Below are positions 1 to 7,259 of a DNA stretch of 9,078 bases, one piece after another. Each line of letters opens with the position of its first letter. Within the stretch, counting starts at the first letter, position 1. The notes below the pieces were generated by a model, which searched no databases, was not told the origin of the DNA, and saw only the letters and a program-made list of their open reading frames with translations. The position numbers and the translations under genes are program-made. This DNA comes from Chitinophagaceae bacterium UBA2791 (GTDB lineage Bacteria; Bacteroidota; Bacteroidia; Chitinophagales; Chitinophagaceae). The stretch spans positions 18,588 through 27,665 of the forward strand of contig DEHV01000007.1 in assembly GCA_002352105.1 (NCBI GenBank). The letters run 5' to 3'.

Positions 1-1
1 A

Positions 2-2452
2 GGGCAGAATGAATTGGATGTTACCGCATCAGCGCCGGGATCGGTAAAATTATGGGATGATATTTCTCCAAATCTATATGTTCTCACCATATCAATTATC
101 CATCGTGGAAAATTAATTGATTCCCGGCAGGTGGAAGTTGGATTCCGGGAAGTGACAGCATCCAGGTCCAGGTTTATAGTCAACGGCCGGCCGGTTTTTC
201 TCCGCGGCAATATTGATAACGTTCATTTCCCGATCACGGGTTATCCTTCCTGCAGGATCGAAGATTGGGAACGGATATTTCGGATCTATAAAAGTTATGG
301 GTTGAATCGCGTTCGTTTTCACTCCTGGTGTCCGCCTGAAGCGGCTTTCCTGGCTGCTAACCGCATCGGCTTGTATATCCAAGCCGAGGTCGCCTGGATC
401 GATGGCTGGTGGTTAGCAAAGGGGAATCCGGCAGGTTTAGGGAAAAATCCTTCTGCCGACCCGTTTGTTAAGAGAGAATTGAGCAATATGGCGAGAGCTT
501 ATGGGAATAATCCGTCTTTTACGGCGATGAGTATAGGCAACGAACTGGGAGCCTCTGATTTTGATGTAATCGCCGAATGGCTGGATCAATATAAGAGAAC
601 CGATCCGAGGCGATTGTATTCTGTATCAACCGCGAGGAAGATCACGCCGGTCGACCAGTTTATTGTAACGCACCATATCGAAGGCTTGGGCGACACACGG
701 GGGCAGAAAGGAGGAGCTTCCACTGAATGGGATTTTGAAAATATCTATTCACGATCTGATATTCCTGTCATTGCGCATGAAATAGGGCAGTGGCCTGTGT
801 ACCCCGATTGGAAGGAGATAACGAAATACACTGGCGTCCTGCAGGCAAAGAATCTGGAAGTATTGAGGAGTATCGCCGAAGAACACAAAACGCTGGAACA
901 GGCTGATGATTTTAGAAAAGTATCCGGCGCGCTGAACCAGCTAATGTATAAAGATGAAATAGAGTCTTTTTTAAGAACGCCGTCGTGCGCGGGATTTGAT
1001 CTGTTGAGCATGCAGGACTACCAGGGCCAGGGAGAAGCGTTGGTGGGATGGTTGGACGTTTTTTTTGATTCAAAGAATATTATAACTCCCGAAAGGTTCA
1101 GGAATTATTGCGACACTACAGTTCCTCTCCTTCGGGTAGTAAAGCGTGTATGGAAGAGCTCTGAAGCGTTCACAGCCCGAATTCAATTGGCCCATTATGG
1201 CAGAGCTGACATTACCGATGTTGTTTATTGGAAGATAAAGGACGATCAAAGTAATGTAATTGGCGGCGGAACGCTAGACAGACGAACATTCCAAATGGGA
1301 TCATCAGAGATCATAGGCGGAATAACCTGTAGTCTTCAAGACATTAAGAGGGCAAAAAAGTTAACTGTAGAAATTGGTCTGAAAGATCGCCCGATTTTTA
1401 ATCAGTGGAACATTTGGGCATATCCCGAGCCCGAAACTGCAAACGCGGGGTCGGTATTCATCGCCGACCGGTTCGACGAACATTGCATTCGACAGCTGGA
1501 AGCAGGAAAAAAAGTGTTGCTAAAAGCGTCGAGGTTGGGCAGAGAGCCAGATTTTAACCGTATCTCATTTTATCCTCTTTATTGGTCGATGGCAGATTTT
1601 CCCGGTCAGGAAAGAGAAAATAATACGATAGGGATGATCGTACAGCATGATCATCCGGCGTTTAAAAAATTCCCGACAGATGTTCATAGCGATTGGCAAT
1701 GGGAACGGATATATAAAAACGCGAGAGCGTTTAATCTGAAGGGCTATCCCGAGGATTTCAAACCGATAGCACAGCCTGTGCATGATTTTCATCGAAGTAA
1801 CAAACTGGGAGCAGTGTTCGAATTGAAAGTGGGAAAGGGCAAATTGCTGGTATGCGGATTTGAGTTGCCGGGAAAAGAAGAACAGGGAAATATTGTTGCA
1901 GACCAACTGATGAGCAGCATTCTTGCTTATATGAACTCCGATGATTTTAATCCTGAGTTCGATAGAGATATTTCTTCATTGCGGTCCCTGTTCGCTAAAC
2001 AGGATATTTCCTCCGAAGAAGCTTCCTCGGCGTTTGAGAATATGCTTTTGTATGTGGAATCCGGCGTAAGAAAAGTATCTGATGGCTGGAGCATATTGTC
2101 GGACAGGTATCAATTGAAAGACGGAGTGTATTACCGCGTGGAGTGCGATAGAGTGGTAAAAGATGCAAAACAGACAGGCTGGCTTGGAAAGGAAATAGCT
2201 ATTGATATCAATTGTCCCAAAGGCATTCCTGGTTCGCTGACCATATTTTTCAGCGGGGCGGAAGGCCGTTTGCCGCCAGGAGAACTGAGTTTTGAAGGCC
2301 GTAATTACTCTTTATCTGAAAGGAAGCCGGATGGCTCGCTTAAGTTGAATGTGATGAGAGAAGATACAAAAGACGGAATACTGAGAATAAGAATCAAAAC
2401 TTCAGATCAATCAGATGTAGTGATCAGTAAACTGGAGCTTTTAAAGGAATAG
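2..2452 (+). CDS. GH2-type glycoside hydrolase, 5'-truncated by window edge
   Basis: A retaining exo-glycosidase of the GH2 (beta-galactosidase/beta-glucuronidase) type is the best reading; the substrate cannot be named. The frame is open to the left edge, so the N-terminal sugar-binding domain and any signal peptide lie outside. Residues here are counted from the TTG codon at base 14, which is not taken as a start. Residues about 10-47 are the end of the Ig-like domain (SPNLYVLT, VGFREV). The TIM barrel follows (FIVNGRPVFLRGN, RVRFHSWCPPEA). SIGNELG gives the likely acid/base Glu177 and IAHEIGQW the likely nucleophile Glu256, 79 residues apart as is usual in GH2. A QDYQGQGEALVGWLD segment (334-348) closes the barrel. 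Residues about 460-640 resemble a glutamine-amidotransferase/ThuA-like module (HPAFKKFPTDVHSDWQW), and about 690-812 look like a beta-rich accessory domain. It is convergent with the AraC gene. GH2-type assignment is solid; activity and localisation are unknown. Confidence 0.85.
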   Translation, partial: GQNELDVTASAPGSVKLWDDISPNLYVLTISIIHRGKLIDSRQVEVGFREVTASRSRFIVNGRPVFLRGNIDNVHFPITGYPSCRIEDWERIFRIYKSYGLNRVRFHSWCPPEAAFLAANRIGLYIQAEVAWIDGWWLAKGNPAGLGKNPSADPFVKRELSNMARAYGNNPSFTAMSIGNELGASDFDVIAEWLDQYKRTDPRRLYSVSTARKITPVDQFIVTHHIEGLGDTRGQKGGASTEWDFENIYSRSDIPVIAHEIGQWPVYPDWKEITKYTGVLQAKNLEVLRSIAEEHKTLEQADDFRKVSGALNQLMYKDEIESFLRTPSCAGFDLLSMQDYQGQGEALVGWLDVFFDSKNIITPERFRNYCDTTVPLLRVVKRVWKSSEAFTARIQLAHYGRADITDVVYWKIKDDQSNVIGGGTLDRRTFQMGSSEIIGGITCSLQDIKRAKKLTVEIGLKDRPIFNQWNIWAYPEPETANAGSVFIADRFDEHCIRQLEAGKKVLLKASRLGREPDFNRISFYPLYWSMADFPGQERENNTIGMIVQHDHPAFKKFPTDVHSDWQWERIYKNARAFNLKGYPEDFKPIAQPVHDFHRSNKLGAVFELKVGKGKLLVCGFELPGKEEQGNIVADQLMSSILAYMNSDDFNPEFDRDISSLRSLFAKQDISSEEASSAFENMLLYVESGVRKVSDGWSILSDRYQLKDGVYYRVECDRVVKDAKQTGWLGKEIAIDINCPKGIPGSLTIFFSGAEGRLPPGELSFEGRNYSLSERKPDGSLKLNVMREDTKDGILRIRIKTSDQSDVVISKLELLKE

Positions 2453-2557
2453 CGTATTAATTTACCGCTGAATATACTATACTGGCGGGATTTTCTTTGA
2501 AGAGATGCGCTTTACGATGGTTCAGGTGAATATTCATGCAAGGGTTCAGATGAATAT
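2453..2557. other. Convergent intergenic gap, no clear terminator
   Basis: This gap separates the stop codons of the glycosidase (+) and the AraC regulator (-). I see no GC-rich hairpin with a U-tract for either gene. The right half holds one copy of a 24-base tandem duplication annotated separately. The word TGAATAT occurs three times in and just beyond the gap (near 2469, 2527 and 2551), one of them outside the duplication. Confidence 0.5.
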
Positions 2558-2567
2558 TTATGCAAGT
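2520..2567. repeat. 24-base tandem direct repeat over the regulator's stop codon
   Basis: Copy A is 2520-2543 and copy B is 2544-2567. They match at 21 of 24 positions, with differences at unit positions 7, 16 and 24, and abut with no spacer. The unit carries TTCAG, TGAATAT and ATGCAAG; copy A also contains the perfect 10-base palindrome TGAATATTCA. Read on the minus strand the unit is eight codons, in frame with the regulator. Copy B supplies the final Leu-Ala-TAA, and copy A would again read Leu-Ala then TGA. This looks like an in-frame 3'-end duplication that gave the gene a second stop, but a protein-binding role cannot be excluded. Confidence 0.75.
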
Positions 2568-3457
2568 CTCTTTTTCCTGTATTCCAGAGGAGGTAATCCC
2601 ATTAGTTTAGAGAATAATCTTGAAAAGTAATATTGGTCCTCAAATCCTACGTTATTGGATATTTCTTTAATACGCAAATCGGTGAAGAGCACATATTGAC
2701 AGGCTTTCTGAACTTTAAGATGATTAAAATATTCTACGGGAGAATAACCTGTTTTCTTTTTGAAGAGAAAAGAAAAATGAGAAGCGGAGAAACTTATTGA
2801 TTGTGCAATTTCTTTAAGCGTAAGTCTTTTATGCAAGTTCTTCTGCATGAAATTTATTGAAACATCAACTATATCTTCTTTCTTTTCCCCTTCCAATTGA
2901 TTGTAATTACGGTTAAATATAAATGAAGAGAGAAAATATGAAAGCGCCATGCCGGAGAAAATTAAATTTTCAATACCATATCCTCTTTCCAGGTTTTTGT
3001 AAATTTCATCAAATAGGATTACCCTTCTGGCGCCTATTTCTACGGATCCCTTATAAGACGCTTGATGTACAAGCGTCGTTTTGAGGATTTCAGAGGCTAT
3101 ACTTCCTGAAAAATGAACCCAGTATATAGACCAGGGATTTTTCTCGTCCGACTGGTAATGGTGTTTTGTTTTTGCGGGTAGGAAGATAAAATCACCCGGA
3201 GCTAACTTGAAACTTTCTTTTTTTATCTCTGCATGCCCATATCCGCTTGCTACGTAAATTAAAATATGCTGATCACATCCATGCGGTCTTTCCCGGTAAT
3301 GCCCTTTAGCTTTAGGATAAAAACCAATATCGGTTACGAAAAGATTGCTGATGAGCGGATGCACCCTGCATTGCTCTTTCAGGATCTTACGCGGTATTAT
3401 AATAGCCCTTTGCCCCTGAAACCCGTCTCTCTTATATATATCGTCTTTTTTTGCCAT
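2558..3457 (-). CDS. AraC/XylS-family transcriptional regulator with N-terminal cupin domain
   Basis: A 299-residue DNA-binding regulator, typical in length for a cupin-AraC protein. Residues about 62-115 form the sugar-sensing cupin (DQHILIYVASGYG, LAPGDFIFLPAKTKHHYQ, then WSIYWVHFSG). Residues about 197-297 are the AraC double helix-turn-helix: LTLKEIAQSISFSASHFSFLFKKKTG for helix-turn-helix 1 is split here as LTLKEIAQSISFSASHF then SFLFKKKTG (212-237), and RIKEISNNVGFEDQYYFSRL (262-281) is the second, followed by the family's closing GLPPLEYRK. The ATG is 6 bases after an in-frame TGA (3464-3466), so no longer start exists; a weak GAAAG precedes it. It is divergent from the DUF5107 operon across 421 bases and convergent with the glycosidase, so it is well placed to control sugar uptake. 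The inducer is not visible; a sugar ligand is inferred from family and context. Confidence 0.93.
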   Translation of the reverse strand: MAKKDDIYKRDGFQGQRAIIIPRKILKEQCRVHPLISNLFVTDIGFYPKAKGHYRERPHGCDQHILIYVASGYGHAEIKKESFKLAPGDFIFLPAKTKHHYQSDEKNPWSIYWVHFSGSIASEILKTTLVHQASYKGSVEIGARRVILFDEIYKNLERGYGIENLIFSGMALSYFLSSFIFNRNYNQLEGEKKEDIVDVSINFMQKNLHKRLTLKEIAQSISFSASHFSFLFKKKTGYSPVEYFNHLKVQKACQYVLFTDLRIKEISNNVGFEDQYYFSRLFSKLMGLPPLEYRKKRLA

Positions 3458-3546
3458 ATACTTTCAAAAAATAAGAATGATTAAGTATATAAAAACGGTC
3501 TGTATGCGATAATTCACAGTAAAACGCTGTTTTTTGTATTAAAGGG

Positions 3547-3587
3547 GCAAATCGGCACAGGCGGCATATAGTAAAAGTACGATTTGC
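3547..3587. promoter_or_regulatory. Spaced inverted repeat, candidate operator or leader stem
   Basis: GCAAATCG at 3547-3554 is perfectly complementary to CGATTTGC at 3580-3587, with 25 bases between them. The arms extend to 10 pairs (3545-3589) if one G-T mismatch is allowed; this would be a G-U pair in a plus-strand transcript. The centres of the arms are about 33 bases apart, close to three helical turns, so a dimeric regulator could contact both on one DNA face. It lies about 90-130 bases upstream of the AraC start. The role is inferred. Confidence 0.4.
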
Positions 3588-3652
3588 TCAATTTTTTGGC
3601 ATTTTACCAATTCAAATATTTTTAATAGCGCGATAAAATGTTTTAACTGCGG

Positions 3653-3663
3653 AACCGCCGGTT
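3653..3663. repeat. GC-rich 11-base palindrome
   Basis: AACCG-C-CGGTT is a perfect inverted repeat around a single central base, set in AT-rich DNA and followed by a further GCCGG. As RNA the one-base loop would not form, so it is either a protein site or chance. No gene overlaps it. Confidence 0.3.
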
Positions 3664-3802
3664 GCCGGAGAGTAGAACAATAGATAGCAAAGCAGTAAGG
3701 GTATTTGAATCATAAAAAAATCCATTCTTTCCGTAATATCCTCTATTTAAAAAGTCGAGGAATTATACAATTTACATCCTGGACTCATAACCTTGATCGA
3801 GC

Positions 3803-3821
3803 TTACGGTTTATAAACGTAA
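3803..3821. promoter_or_regulatory. Near-perfect palindrome, candidate operator of the DUF5107 operon
   Basis: TTACGGTTTATAAACGTAA has the perfect 10-base palindrome GTTTATAAAC (3808-3817) at its core. It is flanked by TTAC and GTAA, and only one extra G at 3807 breaks the full symmetry. It ends 57 bases before the DUF5107 start codon, where an operator overlapping or just downstream of a promoter is expected. AraC proteins usually bind direct rather than inverted repeats, so a different regulator (LacI, GntR or similar) may be its reader. Confidence 0.4.
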
Positions 3822-3877
3822 TGTATCTCGAATTAGCGCGCCGCAATAAGATCACAAAAGACAATAAAATAGATTGA
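3821..3877 (+). CDS. Possible 18-codon leader ORF before the DUF5107 gene
   Basis: An ATG at 3821 opens an ORF reading MYLELARRNKITKDNKID, with TGA at 3875-3877. One base separates that stop from the DUF5107 ATG at 3879, a spacing that would allow translational coupling. No Shine-Dalgarno sequence precedes it, and the peptide resembles nothing I recognise. An ORF of this length is common by chance in AT-rich DNA, so expression is unproven. Confidence 0.2.
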   Translation: MYLELARRNKITKDNKID

Positions 3878-3878
3878 C

Positions 3879-6800
3879 ATGGAAGTTAAAGCATGGATTG
3901 AAAAGGTGAGTATCCCTACTTATAAAGTAGGCGAGCCGGAAAAAAATCCGATGTTCTTTGAAAAACGCGTTTACCAGGGCAGTAGCGGCGTTGTTTACCC
4001 GCATGCTGTAATTGAGAAAATTTCGGACGAAAAAGGGCCGCATGAATACATTGCTGTTTTTTTAGAAAATGAATACCTGTTGATTATGATTTTGCCGGAA
4101 ATAGGCGGACGCATACAACGCGCTTATGATAAAGTACGTCAAAGGGATTTTGTTTATTATAACCGCGTGATCAAACCGGCGCTTGTAGGGCTTGCCGGTC
4201 CTTGGATTTCAGGAGGTATTGAATTTAACTGGCCGCAGCACCACAGGCCCAGCTCCTTTAACCCTGTTGACTATGCTATTGAAGAAAATGAAGATGGCAG
4301 CAAAACGGTTTGGGTAAACGAAATTGAATTAATGTTTCGAACCAAAGGAATGGCAGGTTTTACTTTATACCCCGGCAAGGCTTACCTTGAAATAAAGGGA
4401 AGATTATTTAATCGTTCTCCTTTTACTCAGACATTTTTATGGTGGGCTAATCCCGCTGTAAAAGTAAATGACTATTACCAATCTGTTTTTCCGCCTGATG
4501 TATATGCGGTTTTTGATCATGGAAAGAGAGATGTTTCCGACTTTCCTATTGCAACAGGAACGTATTATAAGGTCAATTATTCACCCGGTACAGACATATC
4601 TAAATACAGTACTATACCTGTGCCAACATCATATATGGCAATTCGTTCTGTTTACGATTTTATGGGTTGTTATGAGCATGATTCGCAGGCAGGAATGCTT
4701 CATGTTGCAGATCACCACCTGTCGCCGGGTAAAAAGCAATGGACATGGGGAAACGGAGATTTTGGTTTTGCCTGGGACAGGAACCTCACTGATGAAGATG
4801 GCCCTTATATTGAATTAATGACAGGCGTATTTACAGATAACCAACCTGATTTCACTTGGCTTCAACCCAATGAAGTAAAAAGTTTTGAACAGTATTTTAT
4901 GCCATATGCCTTAATTGGAGCGGTAAAGAATGCAACTAAAGAAGCGATGGTAAATATGGAGATTTCCAATGATGCCATACTGATTAAAGTGTACGCTACT
5001 TCTACATATAAGGATGCCTGTATTCGCCTGCTCCATAAAGGGCGGCCTGCAAAGGAGTTTATAAAAGACCTTTCGCCGGAAAATGTATTTATGGATGCAT
5101 TTCCGGTATCCGGCCCTGTTGAGTTAACAGACTGGAAAATTGAGGCGCTGGATAAACAAGGTAATGAACTGGTTAGCTGGCAACCCCAATCCGGAGTAAA
5201 AAAAGAAATTCCGCCCGCTGCAACCGCCGCTAAACCGCCTTCAGAAATAGAAGGAGTTGAAGAGCTTTACTTAAATGGATTACATCTTGAGCAATACCGT
5301 CATGCCACTTATAACCCAATAGATTATTATGAAGAGGCTTTACGAAGAAGCCCCGGAGATGCGCGTTGCAATAATGCTTTGGGCTTATTGTTGTTGCGAA
5401 GAGGGCAATTTAAAAAGTCTGAACGATATTTTAATAAAGCAATAGAAACGCTCACAAAAAGAAATCCGAATCCGTACGATGGCGAACCCTATTACAACCT
5501 GGGCGTGAGCTTGCTTATGCAACAAGAACTTAGCGGCGCCTACGAAGCATTTTATAAAGCCACATGGAACGATGCATGGCAGCATAACGGGTTTCTGGCT
5601 TTAGCAAAAATTGCTGCAAGGCGACAAAAATACCAACTTGCTTTGGCGCATGTAAACAAGTCGTTGATAAGAAACTACTATAGCCATACTGCAAGACATT
5701 TAAAAGCGGTTTTATTTCGAGCGCTTCAGCAACCTGAAAACGCTGCCGGCATAATTAAAGAATCAATTGCTATTGACCCCTTCAATAATGGGTGCCGTTT
5801 TGAACGATATATATTGACTCAGAAAGCAGGTAATAATAAGCAGGCCGAAGAAGAGCTGAATCGGTTTCTCGAACTTATGCGTAATGACCGTAATAATTTT
5901 CTTGAGCTGTCTCTTGATTATGCCAATGCGGGGTTTTACAATACGGCTATTGAGGTTCTAAAAATATATGCCAATGCCAACAACAAAGTATCGCCAATGG
6001 TATATTACTACCTGGGATGGTATGCTCAGCAAGCCGAAAATGAAACAGTTGCTTCCGGATGGTATGCCAAAGCTGCGGCTTCGGATCCGGCATTGTGCTT
6101 TCCTAATAAAATTGAGGAAATAATCATTCTGGAGGCGGCTTTGCTACGCAATCCAAACGATTATATAGCGGCATATGCATTAGGGAATTTATGGTACGAC
6201 AAACGTCAATATGAAAACGCCATTGCATGCTGGGAACAATCATTGGAAGCTAACGGAAATTTTGCTACAGTGTGGCGCAATTTGTCGCTTGCCTACTTTA
6301 ATAAACAACACAACCATCAAAAAGCTTTAGAGTACTTAGAAAAAGCGTTTGTTTTAAATACAAATGATGCCCGCATACTAATGGAGCTGGATCAATTGTA
6401 TAAGATAAAGGGCAAGTCCTTTGAAGAGAGATTGCAACTTTTAAATCAATACTTACCGCTTGTGCTACAAAGGGATGATTTGTACCTGGAAAGGATCACT
6501 TTGTATAATAACTTGGAGGAATATGAAAAGGTAAAAGAGCTGATATCTCAAAGAAAATTCCATCCCTGGGAAGGAGGAGAAGGCAAAGTAGTTGGTCAGT
6601 TTTTACTATGTCATCTGGAACTAGCAAAACAAGCCTTGCTAAAGCAGGATTATGCCGCCGCTATAAGTTTATTAAATGATTTAGAAAAATATCCTGAAAA
6701 TTTGGGCGAAGGAAAGTTGTATGGCGCCCAGGAAAATGATGTTCTTTATCTATTGGGTTGCGCATATGAGGGATTGGGAAACCAGGAAAAAGCCATTAAC

Positions 6801-7238
6801 TTTTATAAAGCAGCCACAATAGGAATCAGCGAGCCGGTACAAGCGGTTTATTATAACGATCCACAGCCGGATAAAATAGTATATCAGGCATTGGCGTGGA
6901 AAAAGCTTGGTCAGCCTGAAAAAGCTACGGCAATTTTCAAAAAATTCATAGCTTTTGGAGAGCAGCATAAAGATGATGCCATGCGCATAGATTATTTTGC
7001 TGTGTCTTTACCGGACATGCTGGTATTTGATATTGATATTAATCAACGAAATAGGGCGCATTGTACCTATTTAATTGCATTGGGTTATTTGGGTTTAGGA
7101 GAAGTTGCAAAAGCGCAATGCCTGTTAAAAGAAGTATTGCAAATGGAAATTAATCACCAGGGGGCGGCTATACACCTAAAAATGATTCCTTTTTTTACAG
7201 AGAAAACATTTGCAGGAAAGTATAAAGAAATTAATTAA
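3879..7238 (+). CDS. DUF5107 domain protein with C-terminal TPR superhelix
   Basis: A 1119-residue protein without signal peptide or membrane segment, so probably cytoplasmic. Residues about 1-430 match the DUF5107 type. They show LPEIGGRIQRAYDK near 70-83, GGIEFNWPQHH at 112-122 (Glu115, His121 and His122 are candidate functional residues), WTWGNGDFGFAWDRN, and YIELMTGVFTDNQPDF with Glu312. This is a beta-sandwich that I believe belongs to the galactose-mutarotase-like superfamily. A Pro/Ala-rich linker (about 439-455) leads into TPR repeats to about 1110, clear examples being near 758-840 (YENAIACWEQSLEANG), 952-985 (NQEKAINFYKAA), 995-1025 and 1060-1100. The start is fixed closely by an in-frame TAG at 3870-3872; no Shine-Dalgarno is seen. 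It is the first gene of a likely operon with an epimerase and a sugar transporter, which suggests a sugar or sugar-conjugate ligand. Catalysis is not shown; the TPR part implies protein binding or self-assembly. Confidence 0.88.
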   Translation: MEVKAWIEKVSIPTYKVGEPEKNPMFFEKRVYQGSSGVVYPHAVIEKISDEKGPHEYIAVFLENEYLLIMILPEIGGRIQRAYDKVRQRDFVYYNRVIKPALVGLAGPWISGGIEFNWPQHHRPSSFNPVDYAIEENEDGSKTVWVNEIELMFRTKGMAGFTLYPGKAYLEIKGRLFNRSPFTQTFLWWANPAVKVNDYYQSVFPPDVYAVFDHGKRDVSDFPIATGTYYKVNYSPGTDISKYSTIPVPTSYMAIRSVYDFMGCYEHDSQAGMLHVADHHLSPGKKQWTWGNGDFGFAWDRNLTDEDGPYIELMTGVFTDNQPDFTWLQPNEVKSFEQYFMPYALIGAVKNATKEAMVNMEISNDAILIKVYATSTYKDACIRLLHKGRPAKEFIKDLSPENVFMDAFPVSGPVELTDWKIEALDKQGNELVSWQPQSGVKKEIPPAATAAKPPSEIEGVEELYLNGLHLEQYRHATYNPIDYYEEALRRSPGDARCNNALGLLLLRRGQFKKSERYFNKAIETLTKRNPNPYDGEPYYNLGVSLLMQQELSGAYEAFYKATWNDAWQHNGFLALAKIAARRQKYQLALAHVNKSLIRNYYSHTARHLKAVLFRALQQPENAAGIIKESIAIDPFNNGCRFERYILTQKAGNNKQAEEELNRFLELMRNDRNNFLELSLDYANAGFYNTAIEVLKIYANANNKVSPMVYYYLGWYAQQAENETVASGWYAKAAASDPALCFPNKIEEIIILEAALLRNPNDYIAAYALGNLWYDKRQYENAIACWEQSLEANGNFATVWRNLSLAYFNKQHNHQKALEYLEKAFVLNTNDARILMELDQLYKIKGKSFEERLQLLNQYLPLVLQRDDLYLERITLYNNLEEYEKVKELISQRKFHPWEGGEGKVVGQFLLCHLELAKQALLKQDYAAAISLLNDLEKYPENLGEGKLYGAQENDVLYLLGCAYEGLGNQEKAINFYKAATIGISEPVQAVYYNDPQPDKIVYQALAWKKLGQPEKATAIFKKFIAFGEQHKDDAMRIDYFAVSLPDMLVFDIDINQRNRAHCTYLIALGYLGLGEVAKAQCLLKEVLQMEINHQGAAIHLKMIPFFTEKTFAGKYKEIN

Positions 7239-7259
7239 TGCAGTTAATATCGAAATTAG

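Larger units (their letters stand above)
3458..3878. promoter_or_regulatory. Divergent intergenic regulatory region
   Basis: A 421-base AT-rich region between the divergent regulator and the DUF5107 operon, which must hold both promoters. I found no clean match to the Bacteroidota consensus (TTG near -33, TAnnTTTG near -7) at a suitable distance from either start. The nearest is TACTTTTA on the minus strand at about 3572-3579, matching 7 of 8 bases of the -7 element but without a well-spaced -33 element. Two inverted repeats, one GC-rich palindrome and a short ORF inside it are listed separately. A short AAAAC-GCT-GTTTT hairpin with a T-run near 3523-3537 is too weak to call a terminator. Confidence 0.6.

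Noticed and set aside
14..16. TTG at base 14 as the start codon of the glycosidase
   Set aside because: The frame stays open to the left edge, and the first residues lie within an Ig-like domain that needs an upstream sugar-binding domain.
1565..1906. 113-codon ORF on the minus strand
   Set aside because: Antisense shadow of the glycosidase's amidotransferase-like module, with no domain or start signal of its own.
2453..2557. Bidirectional terminator between the convergent genes
   Set aside because: Expected at such a junction, but I found no stable GC stem with a T-tract on either strand.
2520..2567. CRISPR-like repeat
   Set aside because: Only two units, directly abutting with no spacer, and overlapping a coding sequence end.
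3266..3484. 72-codon plus-strand ORF over the start of the AraC gene
   Set aside because: Antisense to the cupin-coding part of the regulator, with no homology seen; unlikely to be a real gene.
3523..3537. Rho-independent terminator in the divergent region
   Set aside because: A five-pair, nearly all A-T stem with a three-base loop is too weak, and no gene ends there on either strand.
4468..4818. 116-codon ORF on the plus strand in another frame
   Set aside because: Fully inside the DUF5107 coding region, whose frame carries conserved motifs; the alternative product resembles nothing.
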